Shown here in pieces: positions 8,118-18,513 of a stretch of DNA of 64,000 nt; positions within the stretch are counted from its first letter, which is position 1; each line of letters starts with the position of its first letter. The notes below the pieces were generated by a model. The model was not told the DNA's origin and did no database searches. It saw only the letters and a program-made list of their open reading frames with translations. The translations under genes and the position numbers were made by a program. Source of the DNA: Flavobacterium gyeonganense (GTDB lineage: Bacteria > Bacteroidota > Bacteroidia > Flavobacteriales > Flavobacteriaceae); the NCBI RefSeq assembly GCF_029625295.1, contig NZ_CP121112.1, forward strand, positions 3,906,001-3,970,000, read 5' to 3'.

Positions 8118-8609
8118 TCAAACTTTAAGGGAATGACTAATGATTTTCCATTCATTCAGTTTTGATTCAAAAGTCTTACTGGCGTTAGCGGGACTTGTAG
8201 AGGGCAGCGTCATTAGCTGATACTTATTGTCTAATGATACATATTTTTTAAAAAAGGCAGCTGCTTTCTGTCCATTGAAGAAGATGGTTGTAATGTTTGG
8301 ATGTTCTTTTAAAAATTGCTCAAAATCATTTGTTACTTCATTTTTAATAGCACTGTCAAGACTGCCTATTCTTTCACAAAATTGCAGAACGTCCCATAAG
8401 GCGATGTTGTTTTTGATTAAAAGATTTTTCCTTGTTTCATAATCTTTAGAAAAATCTTCATTTAAAATTTCAAACATAAAACGCCAGAAGTTGTTTTGTG
8501 GATGACCGTAATATTGCTGTATTTCCAATGACTTTGTACCAGGCATTGTTCCTAAAATTAAGATTGTGGCATGAGTTGGAGCGATAGGAGCAAAAGAAAA
8601 ACTTTCCAT
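8118..8609 (-). CDS. Hypoxanthine/uracil-DNA glycosylase-like protein (UDG family 6 type)
   Basis: The 163-residue protein has the compact UDG fold motifs: GTMPGTKSLE near residues 21-30, YYGHPQNNFWRFM (about 34-46) and a late LPSTSPANAS motif (about 136-145). These match the family-6 hypoxanthine-DNA glycosylases, which remove deaminated adenine, and also the Mug-like family. The asparagines of the YYGHPQNNFW block probably line the base pocket. It would act in base-excision repair in the cytoplasm. It appears to be monocistronic. Confidence 0.85.
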   Translation of the reverse strand: MESFSFAPIAPTHATILILGTMPGTKSLEIQQYYGHPQNNFWRFMFEILNEDFSKDYETRKNLLIKNNIALWDVLQFCERIGSLDSAIKNEVTNDFEQFLKEHPNITTIFFNGQKAAAFFKKYVSLDNKYQLMTLPSTSPANASKTFESKLNEWKIISHSLKV

Positions 8610-8779
8610 ATTTTATTTATTTAAAAGAAAGTAGAAGTAATTATAAAACAAATCTGAAAAATTATATAACATTTTTGAAGGTGTTTTAAACGAATTTTGA
8701 AATTCCACATTAGAAGAAAAATATTGCAAATCAGTTCTTAAGGTATAAAAATAGTTTTAGAATTTTAAATCCGAGCAAA

Positions 8780-9805
8780 ATGAAAATAGTAACTATACAT
8801 AACGATAAAATTAAAAATATATTCGAAGAACTAACCCAAAGTTTAGGAGGTAAGATAATTTTTGATTCAGATGAATATGGTTTAGAAGTCAACAATAATT
8901 TTGCCAAAGGTACTATTGTAGGATCTTCTTTCGGCGATGCTGTTTCCTGTTTGCAATTTGATATGGTTTTTTCTGAAGATGTAAGAATCTGTATCGGAAA
9001 TCCGGATATCTCTCCAGTATATTTCGCTTATTGTTCAAAGGGAAATTTAGCACATAGTTTTGGAATGTCCGGTGTTGAAAGAAAACTGAAAAAGTTTCAG
9101 ACTGCTATAGTTTCATCCAGACAAAATGAAGATAATATTTTGTTTTTTGAAAAGAATACCAATACAAAAGTGACTTTAATCGTGGTCGGGACTCAAAATG
9201 CTGATTCTGCTGAAAATAATTTTTTGAATCGCAAAGTAAAGGAAACTTTTTTCGAAAAGAACCCTTCAGGTAATTTTTTCTATGTAGGTTCTTATAATTT
9301 AAAAATAGCCGAAAAAATCGAGGAGTTAAATGCCGTTACCGAAACCGGAATTGTTCGTAATCTATTAAAAGAAGGCATTCTGAAAATTATTCTGGCAATG
9401 GAAATCCAGCAGCATTCTGATGATATGAATAACTGCTTAAAAGAATCAGGCTGTCTGACACTAAAAGAGATGGAAGAAATAAAAAAACTTTCAGATCTTA
9501 TAAAACAAAGTCCTGAAGAACCATTTACTATAAAATCGCTTAGTAAGCTGTCTGGCTTGTCACCTAATAAGTTACAGGAAGGTTTTAAAATGATTCATGA
9601 CAGAACGGTAAATGATTTTATCACACACATGCGAATTTTAAAAGCCGAATTTTTAATTAAAAACTCCGACTTAAATATTTCTGAAATAGTGTATTGTATT
9701 GGTTTTACAAGCAGAAGTTATTTCTCTAAAATCTTCAAGCAAAAATTTAATTGTAGCCCAAAAGAATATAAATTCAGTCAAAATCAGCTGGCTATTACAG
9801 CATAG
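8780..9805 (+). CDS. AraC-family transcriptional regulator
   Basis: In this 341-residue protein the last 100 residues form the double helix-turn-helix of the AraC/XylS family. The first helix pair is at FTIKSLSKLSGLSPNKLQEGFK. The second is marked by LNISEIVYCIGFTSRSYFSKIFKQKFNCSPKEYK. The N-terminal 230 residues are not a standard cupin and contain a low-similarity sensor region. A target gene is not obvious from the neighbours, which are single genes on the other strand. A large hairpin terminator follows the stop. Confidence 0.9.
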   Translation: MKIVTIHNDKIKNIFEELTQSLGGKIIFDSDEYGLEVNNNFAKGTIVGSSFGDAVSCLQFDMVFSEDVRICIGNPDISPVYFAYCSKGNLAHSFGMSGVERKLKKFQTAIVSSRQNEDNILFFEKNTNTKVTLIVVGTQNADSAENNFLNRKVKETFFEKNPSGNFFYVGSYNLKIAEKIEELNAVTETGIVRNLLKEGILKIILAMEIQQHSDDMNNCLKESGCLTLKEMEEIKKLSDLIKQSPEEPFTIKSLSKLSGLSPNKLQEGFKMIHDRTVNDFITHMRILKAEFLIKNSDLNISEIVYCIGFTSRSYFSKIFKQKFNCSPKEYKFSQNQLAITA

Positions 9806-9815
9806 TAATAAAAAC

Positions 9816-9907
9816 ACTGAGAGGCTAAGGTTTATTATTTGATTATTTAGTACTTTTTTGATAACAGACTATTTTTAGTCTAAAAACCTTAGTTTCTCAG
9901 TTTTTTA
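9816..9907 (+). terminator. Long hairpin terminator after the AraC regulator
   Basis: ACTGAGAGGCTAAGGTTT (9816-9833) pairs with AAACCTTAGTTTCTCAGT (9884-9901) with a two-base internal mismatch, followed by a T run. The 50-base loop holds a smaller AGACTA..TAGTCT hairpin (about 9866-9881). It lies between convergent genes. Confidence 0.65.
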
Positions 9908-9943
9908 TTTTGAGTTGTTTATGATGCTTTAAATAACGTTTTC

Positions 9944-11458
9944 CTATCTTTTATTCCACAAATCATTTCCAAGATAAAGCTGTCTGGTCAATAATTCTTC
10001 ATATATACTATTCACATTATCACCATTCAGGAAAATTATATAGCCATTTTTTGATTTAGGAAACCATATAGCTAATGTGCTTACACCAGGGTCTTTTCCA
10101 GTATGTAGTAAAGCAAATTCATCCTTGCTGAAATCAGTTAAAATTTCCCAACCCAATCCGAAGAAATCATTTTCCTTAAGTTTTACCTGATGTTTTATCA
10201 TTTCCTGAAACAAACTTTCAGTAAGTCCGGCTCCATTGATCATATACTCTAAAAATTTTCCATAATCTTCAATCGTAGTTAAAAGGTTTGCCGCAGCATT
10301 TGCTTCATAGTATTTTTCGATTTCTAATTTTTCTCCCTTCTCGTTGAAGTTTTGGGAATATCTTGTTTCGTCCATTTCCCTGTCCCACCAAAAATGAGTA
10401 TCTGACATTTTTAAAGGGTCAAATAAGAGTTCTTTTGCAAGTTCTTCTATACTTTTACCAAGTTTATTTTCAACGGCAGTTCTCAAATATTCAAAACCTT
10501 CACCCGAATATTGATATTTTGTTCCCGGATCAAACTGAAAAGTTAGTTTATTTGATGGGGTCAAATAACGCCAATTTGGAAAACCTGTCTGGTGTGTTAG
10601 AACTATTTCTGGTGTCAGCTTTTTATATCTTTCGTCATTTTTAATATCCGGATCAATCCAATATTTATATAAAGGCTCGTCTAAATCCAGTAATCCTTTA
10701 TCAATTAGTTTTAATATAGTCAACGTAAAGATTGGCTTCGTCAGAGATGCTACTTTAAAGATGGTATTATAGGGTGCAGTTTTTTCTTTGTCTAAAGTTC
10801 CATAAACTTCAATTTTGGATAATTTTCCACTTTCGATTATCCCAATTCCCAATGCAGGAACATTATTTCGTTTTAATAATTGTTCAATACTACTCTTATC
10901 TGTTTCAACAACTGCTTTTTGATTGTCGTAACTCAGGATTTCACTACTCTTGTCGGTTTCAACAACTGTGTTTTGATGATCATAACTCAGGATTTCGCTT
11001 AATTTCCAATTATCATTATCCAAAATCCATACATGAGTGAATTTTGCCGTGCTAGTCCATATATCTTCTTTACTCTTTTCTCTTAAATAGAAGTGATGAA
11101 TTCCTTTTTGGATTGCCCCATATAATTTACTGTTGTTAAATAGAGGAAAGACTTCTACACTTTTTGTATCTATCTTGCGGATTGGTTTTTTTTCTGAATC
11201 TGAACAAATGTATTTTTGCGTGTTTTCAAAAAATAAGCTTCTATTTTGAAACCCGCTTTTGTCGTGATAAAATTTTAAATCAGCCGTAATGTGATTTTTC
11301 AGATAATCCAAATCACATTGATTAAATACCTTTTCAAAGAAAATGCTATCCTGCTTTTTAAGTGTTATAAATAAGGCTGAATTTTTATCTATTTGTGCAT
11401 TGACACTTAAAATAAATAATGTTGTAAAGGATACGATAAATAAGAATTGTTTTTTCAT
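9944..11458 (-). CDS. Serine hydrolase (class C beta-lactamase family) with NTF2-like N-terminus
   Basis: The 504-residue protein has a signal peptide ending in VNAQ. An NTF2/DUF4440-like region (about 22-155) comes first, then a beta-lactamase-family serine hydrolase domain (about 190-495). The catalytic motif is S238-L-T-K241, and the Tyr motif is Y317-S-G. An HTG near 450 (ALLHTGKDPG) takes the place of the KTG box. Members of this family hydrolyse peptides or esters in the periplasm and are usually not true beta-lactamases. Residues 154-171 and 172-189 are an almost exact tandem repeat (SEILSYD..VVETDKS), an odd recent duplication at the domain junction. Confidence 0.85.
   Translation of the reverse strand: MKKQFLFIVSFTTLFILSVNAQIDKNSALFITLKKQDSIFFEKVFNQCDLDYLKNHITADLKFYHDKSGFQNRSLFFENTQKYICSDSEKKPIRKIDTKSVEVFPLFNNSKLYGAIQKGIHHFYLREKSKEDIWTSTAKFTHVWILDNDNWKLSEILSYDHQNTVVETDKSSEILSYDNQKAVVETDKSSIEQLLKRNNVPALGIGIIESGKLSKIEVYGTLDKEKTAPYNTIFKVASLTKPIFTLTILKLIDKGLLDLDEPLYKYWIDPDIKNDERYKKLTPEIVLTHQTGFPNWRYLTPSNKLTFQFDPGTKYQYSGEGFEYLRTAVENKLGKSIEELAKELLFDPLKMSDTHFWWDREMDETRYSQNFNEKGEKLEIEKYYEANAAANLLTTIEDYGKFLEYMINGAGLTESLFQEMIKHQVKLKENDFFGLGWEILTDFSKDEFALLHTGKDPGVSTLAIWFPKSKNGYIIFLNGDNVNSIYEELLTRQLYLGNDLWNKR
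10892..10999. repeat. 54-bp tandem duplication inside the serine hydrolase gene
   Basis: Two adjacent 54-base units encode SEILSYDHQNTVVETDKS and SEILSYDNQKAVVETDKS. The few changes (for example H to N and T to A) show that the units have begun to diverge. They lie in the linker between the N-terminal and hydrolase domains and keep the reading frame. Confidence 0.8.
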
Positions 11459-11552
11459 CTTTTTTTCTTCAAAAATGCACCAAAGACTCTTTTTTATCCT
11501 AAAAAACTACCCGCCAATATCCTGACAATAACCCGCCAACTTTCAAAAACAC

Positions 11553-12092
11553 TCATATAATATTGAAATTCAGACGGAAAAATAGCTTTTCTTTTTTGTC
11601 TATCTCGGCTGTATTTCTGAGAATGATGAATGCATTAGACAATACTAAAACAATCATAACAATCAGCATAAACTTACTGCCTAATGAAAACCAGTTTTTC
11701 ATAAAAGCTGAAAGCATAAAAAGGATAACCGAAAGAACCGTCCATAAAATCTGGACAGAAACAATTTGCTTTGTTAATGGGTTAAATTGCTTTTTAGCAA
11801 GCATAATAATAAGAGGGATAATTATATTTATTGGTGGGATTACAGTAAAAAGTAAGGAAGATAAATTAATTAATTTAAGCAATGTCAGGTTAATTTCGTT
11901 AGGAATTTCTTGTTTTTGAATTAATTCATTTTCTTGTATCCCTAAAGTCTTCGCTAATATTTTAAGTGTTTGACCTTTGGGCTCATTTCCTGACTCAATA
12001 CGTTGTATGGTCCTTACTGAAATTCCGGATTTGGCAGAAAGTTCTTCCTGAGTCAGGTTAAATTTTTCCCGAATTTTATTAAGTTTTGACAT
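11553..12092 (-). CDS. XRE-family regulator with membrane C-terminus
   Basis: The 179-residue protein has an N-terminal XRE helix-turn-helix (about 3-58; TQEELSAKSGISVRTIQRIESGNEPKG). Then come about three to four hydrophobic helices (about 70-165). HTH proteins with a membrane tail occur widely in Bacteroidota and are thought to sense membrane or envelope signals. It lies 95 bases downstream of a lipoprotein gene on the same strand and may be cotranscribed with it. The ligand and targets are not known. Confidence 0.85.
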   Translation of the reverse strand: MSKLNKIREKFNLTQEELSAKSGISVRTIQRIESGNEPKGQTLKILAKTLGIQENELIQKQEIPNEINLTLLKLINLSSLLFTVIPPINIIIPLIIMLAKKQFNPLTKQIVSVQILWTVLSVILFMLSAFMKNWFSLGSKFMLIVMIVLVLSNAFIILRNTAEIDKKEKLFFRLNFNII

Positions 12093-12186
12093 GTTAGTTA
12101 TTTTTATAGGTTGCTTAAAGTTATGGTAATTGAAAAACTGAACCTGAATTTTTACACTGTACGCTTCATTTTGCCAAACTGGCCTA

Positions 12187-12894
12187 TTATTCCTTTATTC
12201 TCAGGTTTTTTAAATTAATATGTCCAAAATTTACTTCTTTTTCATTGGATTTGCTGTTGCTATTGGAACCATCAATTTTTATTTTATAAAAAAGATTTTC
12301 CTTTTTTATGCTTAGACCTGTTCGCATAGTTCCATGTGCTCCGTCAACCAAACAAAGTATTACAAAATAAAAAGCAGTAGATTCTTTTGGCTTGATAATT
12401 CTCTTAGAATGAGATAATTTATGAACATTGTCATCTAAAAAAGATTCCAGATTTTTAAGACCATATAAATACACAGGGAATTTTTTAATCGTCATTGTGT
12501 CTTCAGGTATTATTACTTCATAATATTTACCTGGCAAAGATGGAACTTCAAATGCATTTAATGGGATATTAAAATTCAATTCAAAAGTATGATCTGTTTC
12601 GTTGATTATATTAGTCCAAAATACAGCATAATTATAAACGTCACCTTTTGCATCAGTATATTTCATGCCGCCTCTTGGCAAGCCGTTTTGTATAATAATT
12701 TTTTTGTCTTTATTATCCAGATATTCAAATTGGCTATAAATATCTTTATCGTTAAAGATCTCTTTATTCTGGATATTTTTTGTAGAATCTGAAGTTTCTT
12801 TTTTGGTTATATCTTTAGTTGGTTTAGAAGATTGCTTACAAGAAAAAAATCCTATTCCACCCAAAATTAAAATCGTAAGAAGCGTTTTTTTCAT
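12187..12894 (-). CDS. Uncharacterised lipoprotein
   Basis: The 235-residue protein has a lipoprotein signal peptide, MKKTLLTILILGGIGFFSC, with the lipobox Cys at 19, and a Ser/Thr/Lys-rich linker to about 45. The rest is a beta-rich globular domain with no motif I recognise (for example GLPRGGMKYTDAKGDVYNY and DGAHGTMRTGLSIKKE). It is probably anchored in the outer membrane facing the periplasm. The next minus-strand gene encodes an XRE membrane regulator. A link between them is possible but unproven. Confidence 0.7.
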   Translation of the reverse strand: MKKTLLTILILGGIGFFSCKQSSKPTKDITKKETSDSTKNIQNKEIFNDKDIYSQFEYLDNKDKKIIIQNGLPRGGMKYTDAKGDVYNYAVFWTNIINETDHTFELNFNIPLNAFEVPSLPGKYYEVIIPEDTMTIKKFPVYLYGLKNLESFLDDNVHKLSHSKRIIKPKESTAFYFVILCLVDGAHGTMRTGLSIKKENLFYKIKIDGSNSNSKSNEKEVNFGHINLKNLRIKE

Positions 12895-13083
12895 TGATTT
12901 TGCATTTAAAACTTATCTAACTACTTATATAAAAATAATAGCTCTAAAATACCCAAGAATCAGGTAAATTGGAGCTATCATTTACTAATATGAGTTACTC
13001 AAAGATATTTATTTTTCTTTACAAAAATCAAACGAAGTTTTGATTATCGAATAATTAGATAAACCAGATTTATGCGGATAAAA

Positions 13084-14283
13084 TCATCTTCCAAATCGAT
13101 AATATTCTAAATCCGGGTTTGTTTTGTTTTTTATAGAATGCAAAACAGAATTCATGGCCATAACGCTAAAAGTGATTCCGTTACCGCCAAATCCTAAAAT
13201 GTAGTGTTCGTTTACATCAGGATCTGGTTTTCCAAAGTAGGGCAGGCCGTCTTTGGTTTCTCCAAAAGTACCAGCCCATGAATAATCTATTTTGAAATTA
13301 ATTTTCGGGAATTTTTTTTCGAATTTATGTAAAAGAAACTTTTCTTTTCTTGGCAGAAATTTGTCACGTTTTACGGGATCTTTAAAATCTTCATCTCCAC
13401 CGCCCATAATAATTCGATTGTCAGGAGTACTCCTAAAATAGAGATAGGGTTTTGATGTATCCCAGAAGATACAATTTTTAAATGCAGTAGATAATCCTGG
13501 TATGCTTTCAGATGCAATTACATAAGTGCTTTTTAAGTTCACCACTTTCTCTTTAAGGGTTTCGGTGCTTTCGTAACCGCTGCAGTGGATGATGTGGTTT
13601 GCTTTTATGGTATATTTATTTTGCGTTCGGGCAATCATTTTTTCTTTTTGATTTTCTGTCGAAACAATGTTTGTACGGTCAAAAATCTGCATTCCTTTTT
13701 CTTCGCAATAAACATATAAATCTTGCGCAAGTCTGTACGGGTCCATCACGGCAGCTGTTGTGGATTCTATAGCAGCAATAGCATTTAACCCATATTTTTC
13801 CAGATCCCATCTTTCAAGCCAGTTTACATCAAAACCATGTTCTTTTCTGGCATTAAATTCATTTTTTAAAAACGGAATATCTTTTTTTAAAGAGCAGAAA
13901 TAAATGCTTTTTTTGAATTCAAAATGGCAGTCGCTTTTTACATCGTCTATAATTTTTCGGATGTCAAAGATGGCTTTTTTTCCGTTGTTATAACTGTCAA
14001 CAGCGCATTCTTTACCCCTTAAATTAATGAGTTCATGCAGCGGAACGTCAATTTCATATTGCAGCAGGGCAGTACTTGCTGCTGTACTTCCGTTGCCAAT
14101 GTCACGGCGGTCAACGACAACTACTTTTTTTCCTTCATTAATAAGCTTATAGGCAATGAGGGCTCCGGTAATCCCGCCTCCAATGATTAAAATTTCCGTT
14201 TCAATATCAGAATCTAATGATGGATAACTAGTGTTCATTGCATGTTTCAAGGGCCAGAAACTTTCTGTTGAGCGTAATTTCAT
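13084..14283 (-). CDS. FAD-dependent oxidoreductase (DAO family)
   Basis: The 399-residue flavoprotein has an N-terminal dinucleotide-binding motif GGGITGALIAYKLINEGKKV (about 34-53) and the family motif DRRDIGNGSTAAST. The C-terminal conserved block DGLPYFGKPDP..HYILGFGGNGITFS is typical of D-amino-acid-oxidase/glycine-oxidase-like enzymes. Substrate and partner cannot be told from the sequence. It ends 80 bases downstream of the AsmA/Mla cluster and could be its last gene, but no functional link is obvious. Confidence 0.85.
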   Translation of the reverse strand: MKLRSTESFWPLKHAMNTSYPSLDSDIETEILIIGGGITGALIAYKLINEGKKVVVVDRRDIGNGSTAASTALLQYEIDVPLHELINLRGKECAVDSYNNGKKAIFDIRKIIDDVKSDCHFEFKKSIYFCSLKKDIPFLKNEFNARKEHGFDVNWLERWDLEKYGLNAIAAIESTTAAVMDPYRLAQDLYVYCEEKGMQIFDRTNIVSTENQKEKMIARTQNKYTIKANHIIHCSGYESTETLKEKVVNLKSTYVIASESIPGLSTAFKNCIFWDTSKPYLYFRSTPDNRIIMGGGDEDFKDPVKRDKFLPRKEKFLLHKFEKKFPKINFKIDYSWAGTFGETKDGLPYFGKPDPDVNEHYILGFGGNGITFSVMAMNSVLHSIKNKTNPDLEYYRFGR

Positions 14284-14363
14284 GTTTTTAGGGGTTTGGC
14301 GTCGATTTTTATATTATTTCGCTTGTGCTTATAGATAAGTGTCTTTTTAATATTGCATTTATT

Positions 14364-17163
14364 TTACTTCACTTTTTCTTTCTTTATTACTGTATTGCTT
14401 TTTTCGTTATAAACAGCACCAAGTATTTCTTTTCCTGTTTTGCTGAATATTTTTATTTTCGGCTCTTCATGAGTACCGGTAATGGTTATTGGAAAACCAA
14501 CAATCCCAAATGGCGGAAGCCCCAATCGCATTCTTAAGTCCAGTAATCCGTTAAAGCTGGTTGTTCCTTTTACAGTGGGTCTAAAACTGGCTACACTGAA
14601 AGTAAATGGTTCAAGGTGAATGAGATTCTTATCAATTTTTGATTTGATTTCGATACCTTTCATATCAGGATTGTTTAGCCCATCCTGACCGGTTTTAGAA
14701 CTTATTCCGTCAAATAATTTAAGGCCTTTGATTTTTACATCGCGCAGATTCAGCGTACCGCCTCCTTCAAGAGATTCGTATATAGGACTCATATTTCCGT
14801 CCAGATCGCCTTTAACTTTATAATCTACAGAGATAATTCCATGCGCTTTTTCGGCGGCAGTAACCATCTCATGAAACATCGGGATTTCTTTATAAGCTCT
14901 TTGAACACTGAAATCTTTTGCACGAAAATGTGCATCAAAACGAGCTGCAGTAGGAGATTCATCTGTGTATGATGCATCAACCACCAGCGCACAATCAATA
15001 ATATTAAATACGGCATTTTGCAAATAGAAATTGCCTTTAGAGACACCTGTTTTTCCTTTAAGATCGTTAAAGACAAGACCGTTATATTCGACTTTATCTG
15101 CATTTGCGGTAAGGCTGACATCTAAATTTTCGGGTATAATAACTACTCCGCTCATTTTTGGATGATCTTCTTTTGCATATTCTACTTCTAATTTCCGGTC
15201 TGTGTTTTCGCCTTTTTTCAAAGCCATAAATTGATCTACATTGATCAGTTTCGATTTCATATTGAAATTACCGCTTAGTGTTCCGCGTGATTCCAGGAAA
15301 TAATTGATTGTATTCAAAAGGTATCCGTTGATATCGAAATCGGATTTTCCATAAGTAGCGTAGAACTTCTCGAACCACATTTTTTCATTCTGAAACCTGA
15401 AGTTGCCCTGTTTGATAAAAAATGCCTTCGGAAAAAGTTCTGATGTTGCCTTGATATTTTTTAGTATAATAGTTCCTTTATTATTCAGTTTATCATACTG
15501 TCCGTTTGTAGCATAACTTTGTTTTCCCTGAAGTGAAAGGTCTGCTTTGGCATAGCCGGAAACATCCATTCCTTTTTTCGAGAATACCTTGTAAATATTC
15601 CCCACGTTGAGTTCTCCCTTGATTTTTGCATTATAAGCCAGATCACTAAAATCTGAAAGTGCTGCATTTACATAAACCGGATTGCCTTCAAACACAAAAG
15701 AGGCAGGCGCCACAGCTATTATCAAATCTTTGTAGGTGCCAGCTTTATTAAGTGTATTGGCTACAAAAGTGATATTGGTGATTGGGTTAGGATACGAATC
15801 TGTTTTAAGCCAGCCATTGCGTAATGAAATTCCGCCAATGGTTTTTGGGAATAATTTTTTTGAAGTACTGAATTTGCCTTTTGCCTGAATATTGGTTTTT
15901 AAAATTCCTTTGAGTTCTAAACTGCTTAAGCCTATAGCAGCATCTACAGTTGCCAGATCCAATGCGCCTTTTACGCTTGCATCTACATCCATTTCGGTAA
16001 AACCTTTGCTTCGTAAATAAGCAGTGAAATAATCTTTTTCGCCCACTTTAAACCTGAATGTATTTAGATTCACTAAAAGTTTCTCCATATCCAGTGAAGG
16101 CATAATAGCATTCACATTCATTTGAAAATCTGTCAATGGGGCAGGGGCATTCTGATAATCGATGGCGCCTTCATTAACTTTTAGATTAAAAGCCAAGTCC
16201 GGCTTTTGCTTTTTGGATACATTATAATTGCCTTTAAAAGTAAAAATCAAATCACTTTTGCCAGAAATTTTGGTTTCTTCAAGCCATGTTAAATATTCCG
16301 GAGGCATTACAGATAATAAATCTTTTACAGTAGTATCCTCTGAAGCAGCTTTAATATTGATTTTGTATCCATCTCTTAAAATAGTAAATAAACCGGTGAA
16401 CTTTAAAGGCAGTTTATTGATTTTTAATTCATTTTTCTGAAGGATGAATGAAAGTGCATTTGTATTTATTCGTGTAATTAAATCGGCACGCAATTCTTTT
16501 TTTTCGGAGATAAGCTGTTCGGTCGTAATAAAAATCTACGTTATCAATTTTTGCATCCGTATTGAGGTCGAAAATATCTTCGCTTAAGTTCCCTTTTCCA
16601 ACATAATTGAAACCTTTTGCATCAACCAGAATTTTAGCCGAGCGGTCGTTGTATTTGATATGACAATCTTTAAAATCAATACGTTCCAGGCGAATTGCAG
16701 TTCCTTCTTCAGGAGCATTTTTATCCTTTTTCACATCTTTTGGAGCAATATAAATGTTATAATTGGCTTCTCCTTTTTGGTTTACCATCACATTTATATC
16801 TGCTTTTGAAACATATAATTCATTAATTTTTACTTCATTGTCGAATAATAATCTTTTAATATTTATTCCAAAAGAAACCTGTTCAGCTTTCAGCAAAGTG
16901 TCATTTTTGAAAGGTGCAGAGCCTGTAAGGGATAAATCGTCAAGTGAAACTGTGAGTGAAGGAAAGTGTGTAAAGAATGAAAAATGAGATTTTGAAAACT
17001 CCATTTTACTGTCTAATCTTTCATTGGCAATTTTTTTTACTTCAGAAGCAACAGTTCCCGGGAAAAGCAACGGAATCAAAAAAAGTAACAGCAAAATACT
17101 TGCTATTACTATTCCTGAAATTTTTGCTGTTTTAAAGGCAATATGTTTGAAGTTGGAATTCAT
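14364..17163 (-). pseudogene. AsmA-family envelope protein, frame broken at an A8 run
   Basis: The gene starts MNSNFKHIAFKTAKISGIV with one N-terminal membrane helix (about 13-33) and an AsmA domain. At YYDRTAYLRKK (about residue 220) the frame shifts: an A8 run (plus strand T8 at 16497-16504) has one base too many. The rest (about 710 residues) lies in the next frame and ends KSNTVIKKEKVK. One base less gives one open frame of about 932 residues with LRKKELRADLITR. AsmA proteins bridge the periplasm and help lipid movement to the outer membrane. It follows MlaE, MlaF and MlaD on the same strand, which fits a lipid-transport operon. A homopolymer artefact is likely, but real disruption cannot be excluded. 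Confidence 0.8.
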
Positions 17164-17174
17164 GCACGCTAACT

Positions 17175-17993
17175 TTATTTATTCTTTTTTTTGTTCTCTT
17201 CAGCTTTTTTAGCTGCTTCCTCTGCTTTTTTCTTTTCTTCTTTCAATTTTTCTTCCTTTTCTTTCTCCGCTTTTTCCTGCTGTTCTTCCTTTTTTTCTTT
17301 TGCTTCTTCCAGTTTTTCTTCCTTCTCTTTTTCTTTTTTCTTAAAGTAACCTCTTAGCAGAAAGTTGCTTTTGGCAGCTTCCATATTTTCACTGAAACCT
17401 TTCGTTCCTTTTTCAAGATTGTTAAGGGTTTTATCCATAGCGTTTGCCATTCCCGGATCGCTAATTAATTTTGACAGAGCTCCGTTACCATTGTTCATAC
17501 TATGACTAAAAATCGCCAGTTCTTCGGAAATTACGCTTACATTATCCATGCTTTTTTTGACGGTTTTCATAATGTCGCTCATTTCTACACTGCTGACTGA
17601 GGCAATTTGACCATTATTTTCAATTGCTGTCTGCGACTTTACTCCCGGAGATATGGTAAGTACTTTATCACCCATCAGTCCGTCAGATCCAATACTTGCC
17701 CTTGCATCTGTTTTAATAAATTCGCGGACATCATCTTTAATGACCATTCCTACTACAACGGTGGAATCATTCACCAGCTGAATTTCGTCTATAGTCCCAA
17801 TATTGATTCCGGAAAATCGTACATTATTACCAACCTCCAATCCGCTTACAGTTTTAAAACTAGATGTAATTCGGAATGTAGATCCAAAAAGATTTTTTTG
17901 TTTTCCGATAAAGTAAACTGCCAGTATAAAAAGCAGTAAACCTATTGTTACAAACATTCCTAATTTCCAGGTATATCCAGATTGCTTCTTCAT
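17175..17993 (-). CDS. MlaD-family (MCE) lipid-binding protein
   Basis: The start is set at MKKQSGYTWKLG because it gives a normal short N-terminus before the membrane helix. An in-frame ATG 60 bases earlier (18053) would add an unlikely 20-residue extension. The 272-residue protein has one N-terminal helix (about 11-28) and an MCE domain (about 35-125; VSGLEVGNNVRFSGINIGTIDEIQL). A helical region and a Lys/Glu-rich coiled coil (about 210-270) follow. MCE proteins bind phospholipids in the periplasm next to MlaEF-type ABC transporters. It lies directly downstream of MlaF and 12 bases before AsmA. Confidence 0.9.
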   Translation of the reverse strand: MKKQSGYTWKLGMFVTIGLLLFILAVYFIGKQKNLFGSTFRITSSFKTVSGLEVGNNVRFSGINIGTIDEIQLVNDSTVVVGMVIKDDVREFIKTDARASIGSDGLMGDKVLTISPGVKSQTAIENNGQIASVSSVEMSDIMKTVKKSMDNVSVISEELAIFSHSMNNGNGALSKLISDPGMANAMDKTLNNLEKGTKGFSENMEAAKSNFLLRGYFKKKEKEKEEKLEEAKEKKEEQQEKAEKEKEEKLKEEKKKAEEAAKKAEENKKKNK

Positions 17994-18018
17994 GATCTTT
18001 GTTTTTGGTTTTATATTT

Positions 18019-18513
18019 TTATTCAAAGAATGAGCGTACCCATTCGTCTTCACTTTTTTCTAATTCTTCGTAAGTTCCTTCTGCCTGTATGGTACCTTCT
18101 TTTAAAACGATAATGCGGTCAGCGGTTAATTTTGCACAAGGCATATCGTGTGTAATAATGATTGCAGTGGTTTTTTGTTTTTGTTTGATATCTAATATCA
18201 ATTCGCTTATTTCTCTTGACGTAATCGTATCTAATCCTGTAGTGGGCTCATCATATAAAATAATTTCAGGCTTTAAAATGAGAGTACGTGCCAGGCCTAT
18301 TCTTTTGCGCATTCCTCCTGATAATTCAGATGGCATTTTATCAATTGCATCGGTCAGTCCTACACTATCCAGGGCTTCTATAACTTCCTTCTCAACTTCA
18401 TCCGCACTTAGATCGCGCTTGTGTTTTTTAAGGGTAAAAGCGAGATTTTCTCTTACTGACATTGAGTCATATAAAGCACCGCTTTGAAACAAAAATCCAA
18501 TTCTGACCCTCAT
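18019..18513 (-). pseudogene. MlaF-like ATPase, C-terminal part, separated by a frameshift
   Basis: This 164-residue segment has the Q-loop (GFLFQSGALYD), the signature LSGGMRKRIGLARTL, the Walker B motif ILYDEP, the D-loop GLDT and the H-loop ITHD of an ABC ATPase, but no Walker A. The missing N-terminal part lies upstream in another frame, ending LELKKRNSMK. An extra A in the A7 run (plus strand T7 at 18527-18533) would give LKKKELNEMRVRIG and a complete 259-residue MlaF from the ATG at 18797 to the stop at 18019. The complete gene would energise lipid transport by MlaE. A homopolymer miscount is the simplest reading. Confidence 0.8.

Noticed and set aside
8574..8595. GAGCGATAGGAGC match to family B repeat
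   Set aside because: This stretch lies inside the glycosylase gene and encodes FAPIAPT in frame. The rest of the repeat is absent, so the match is by chance.
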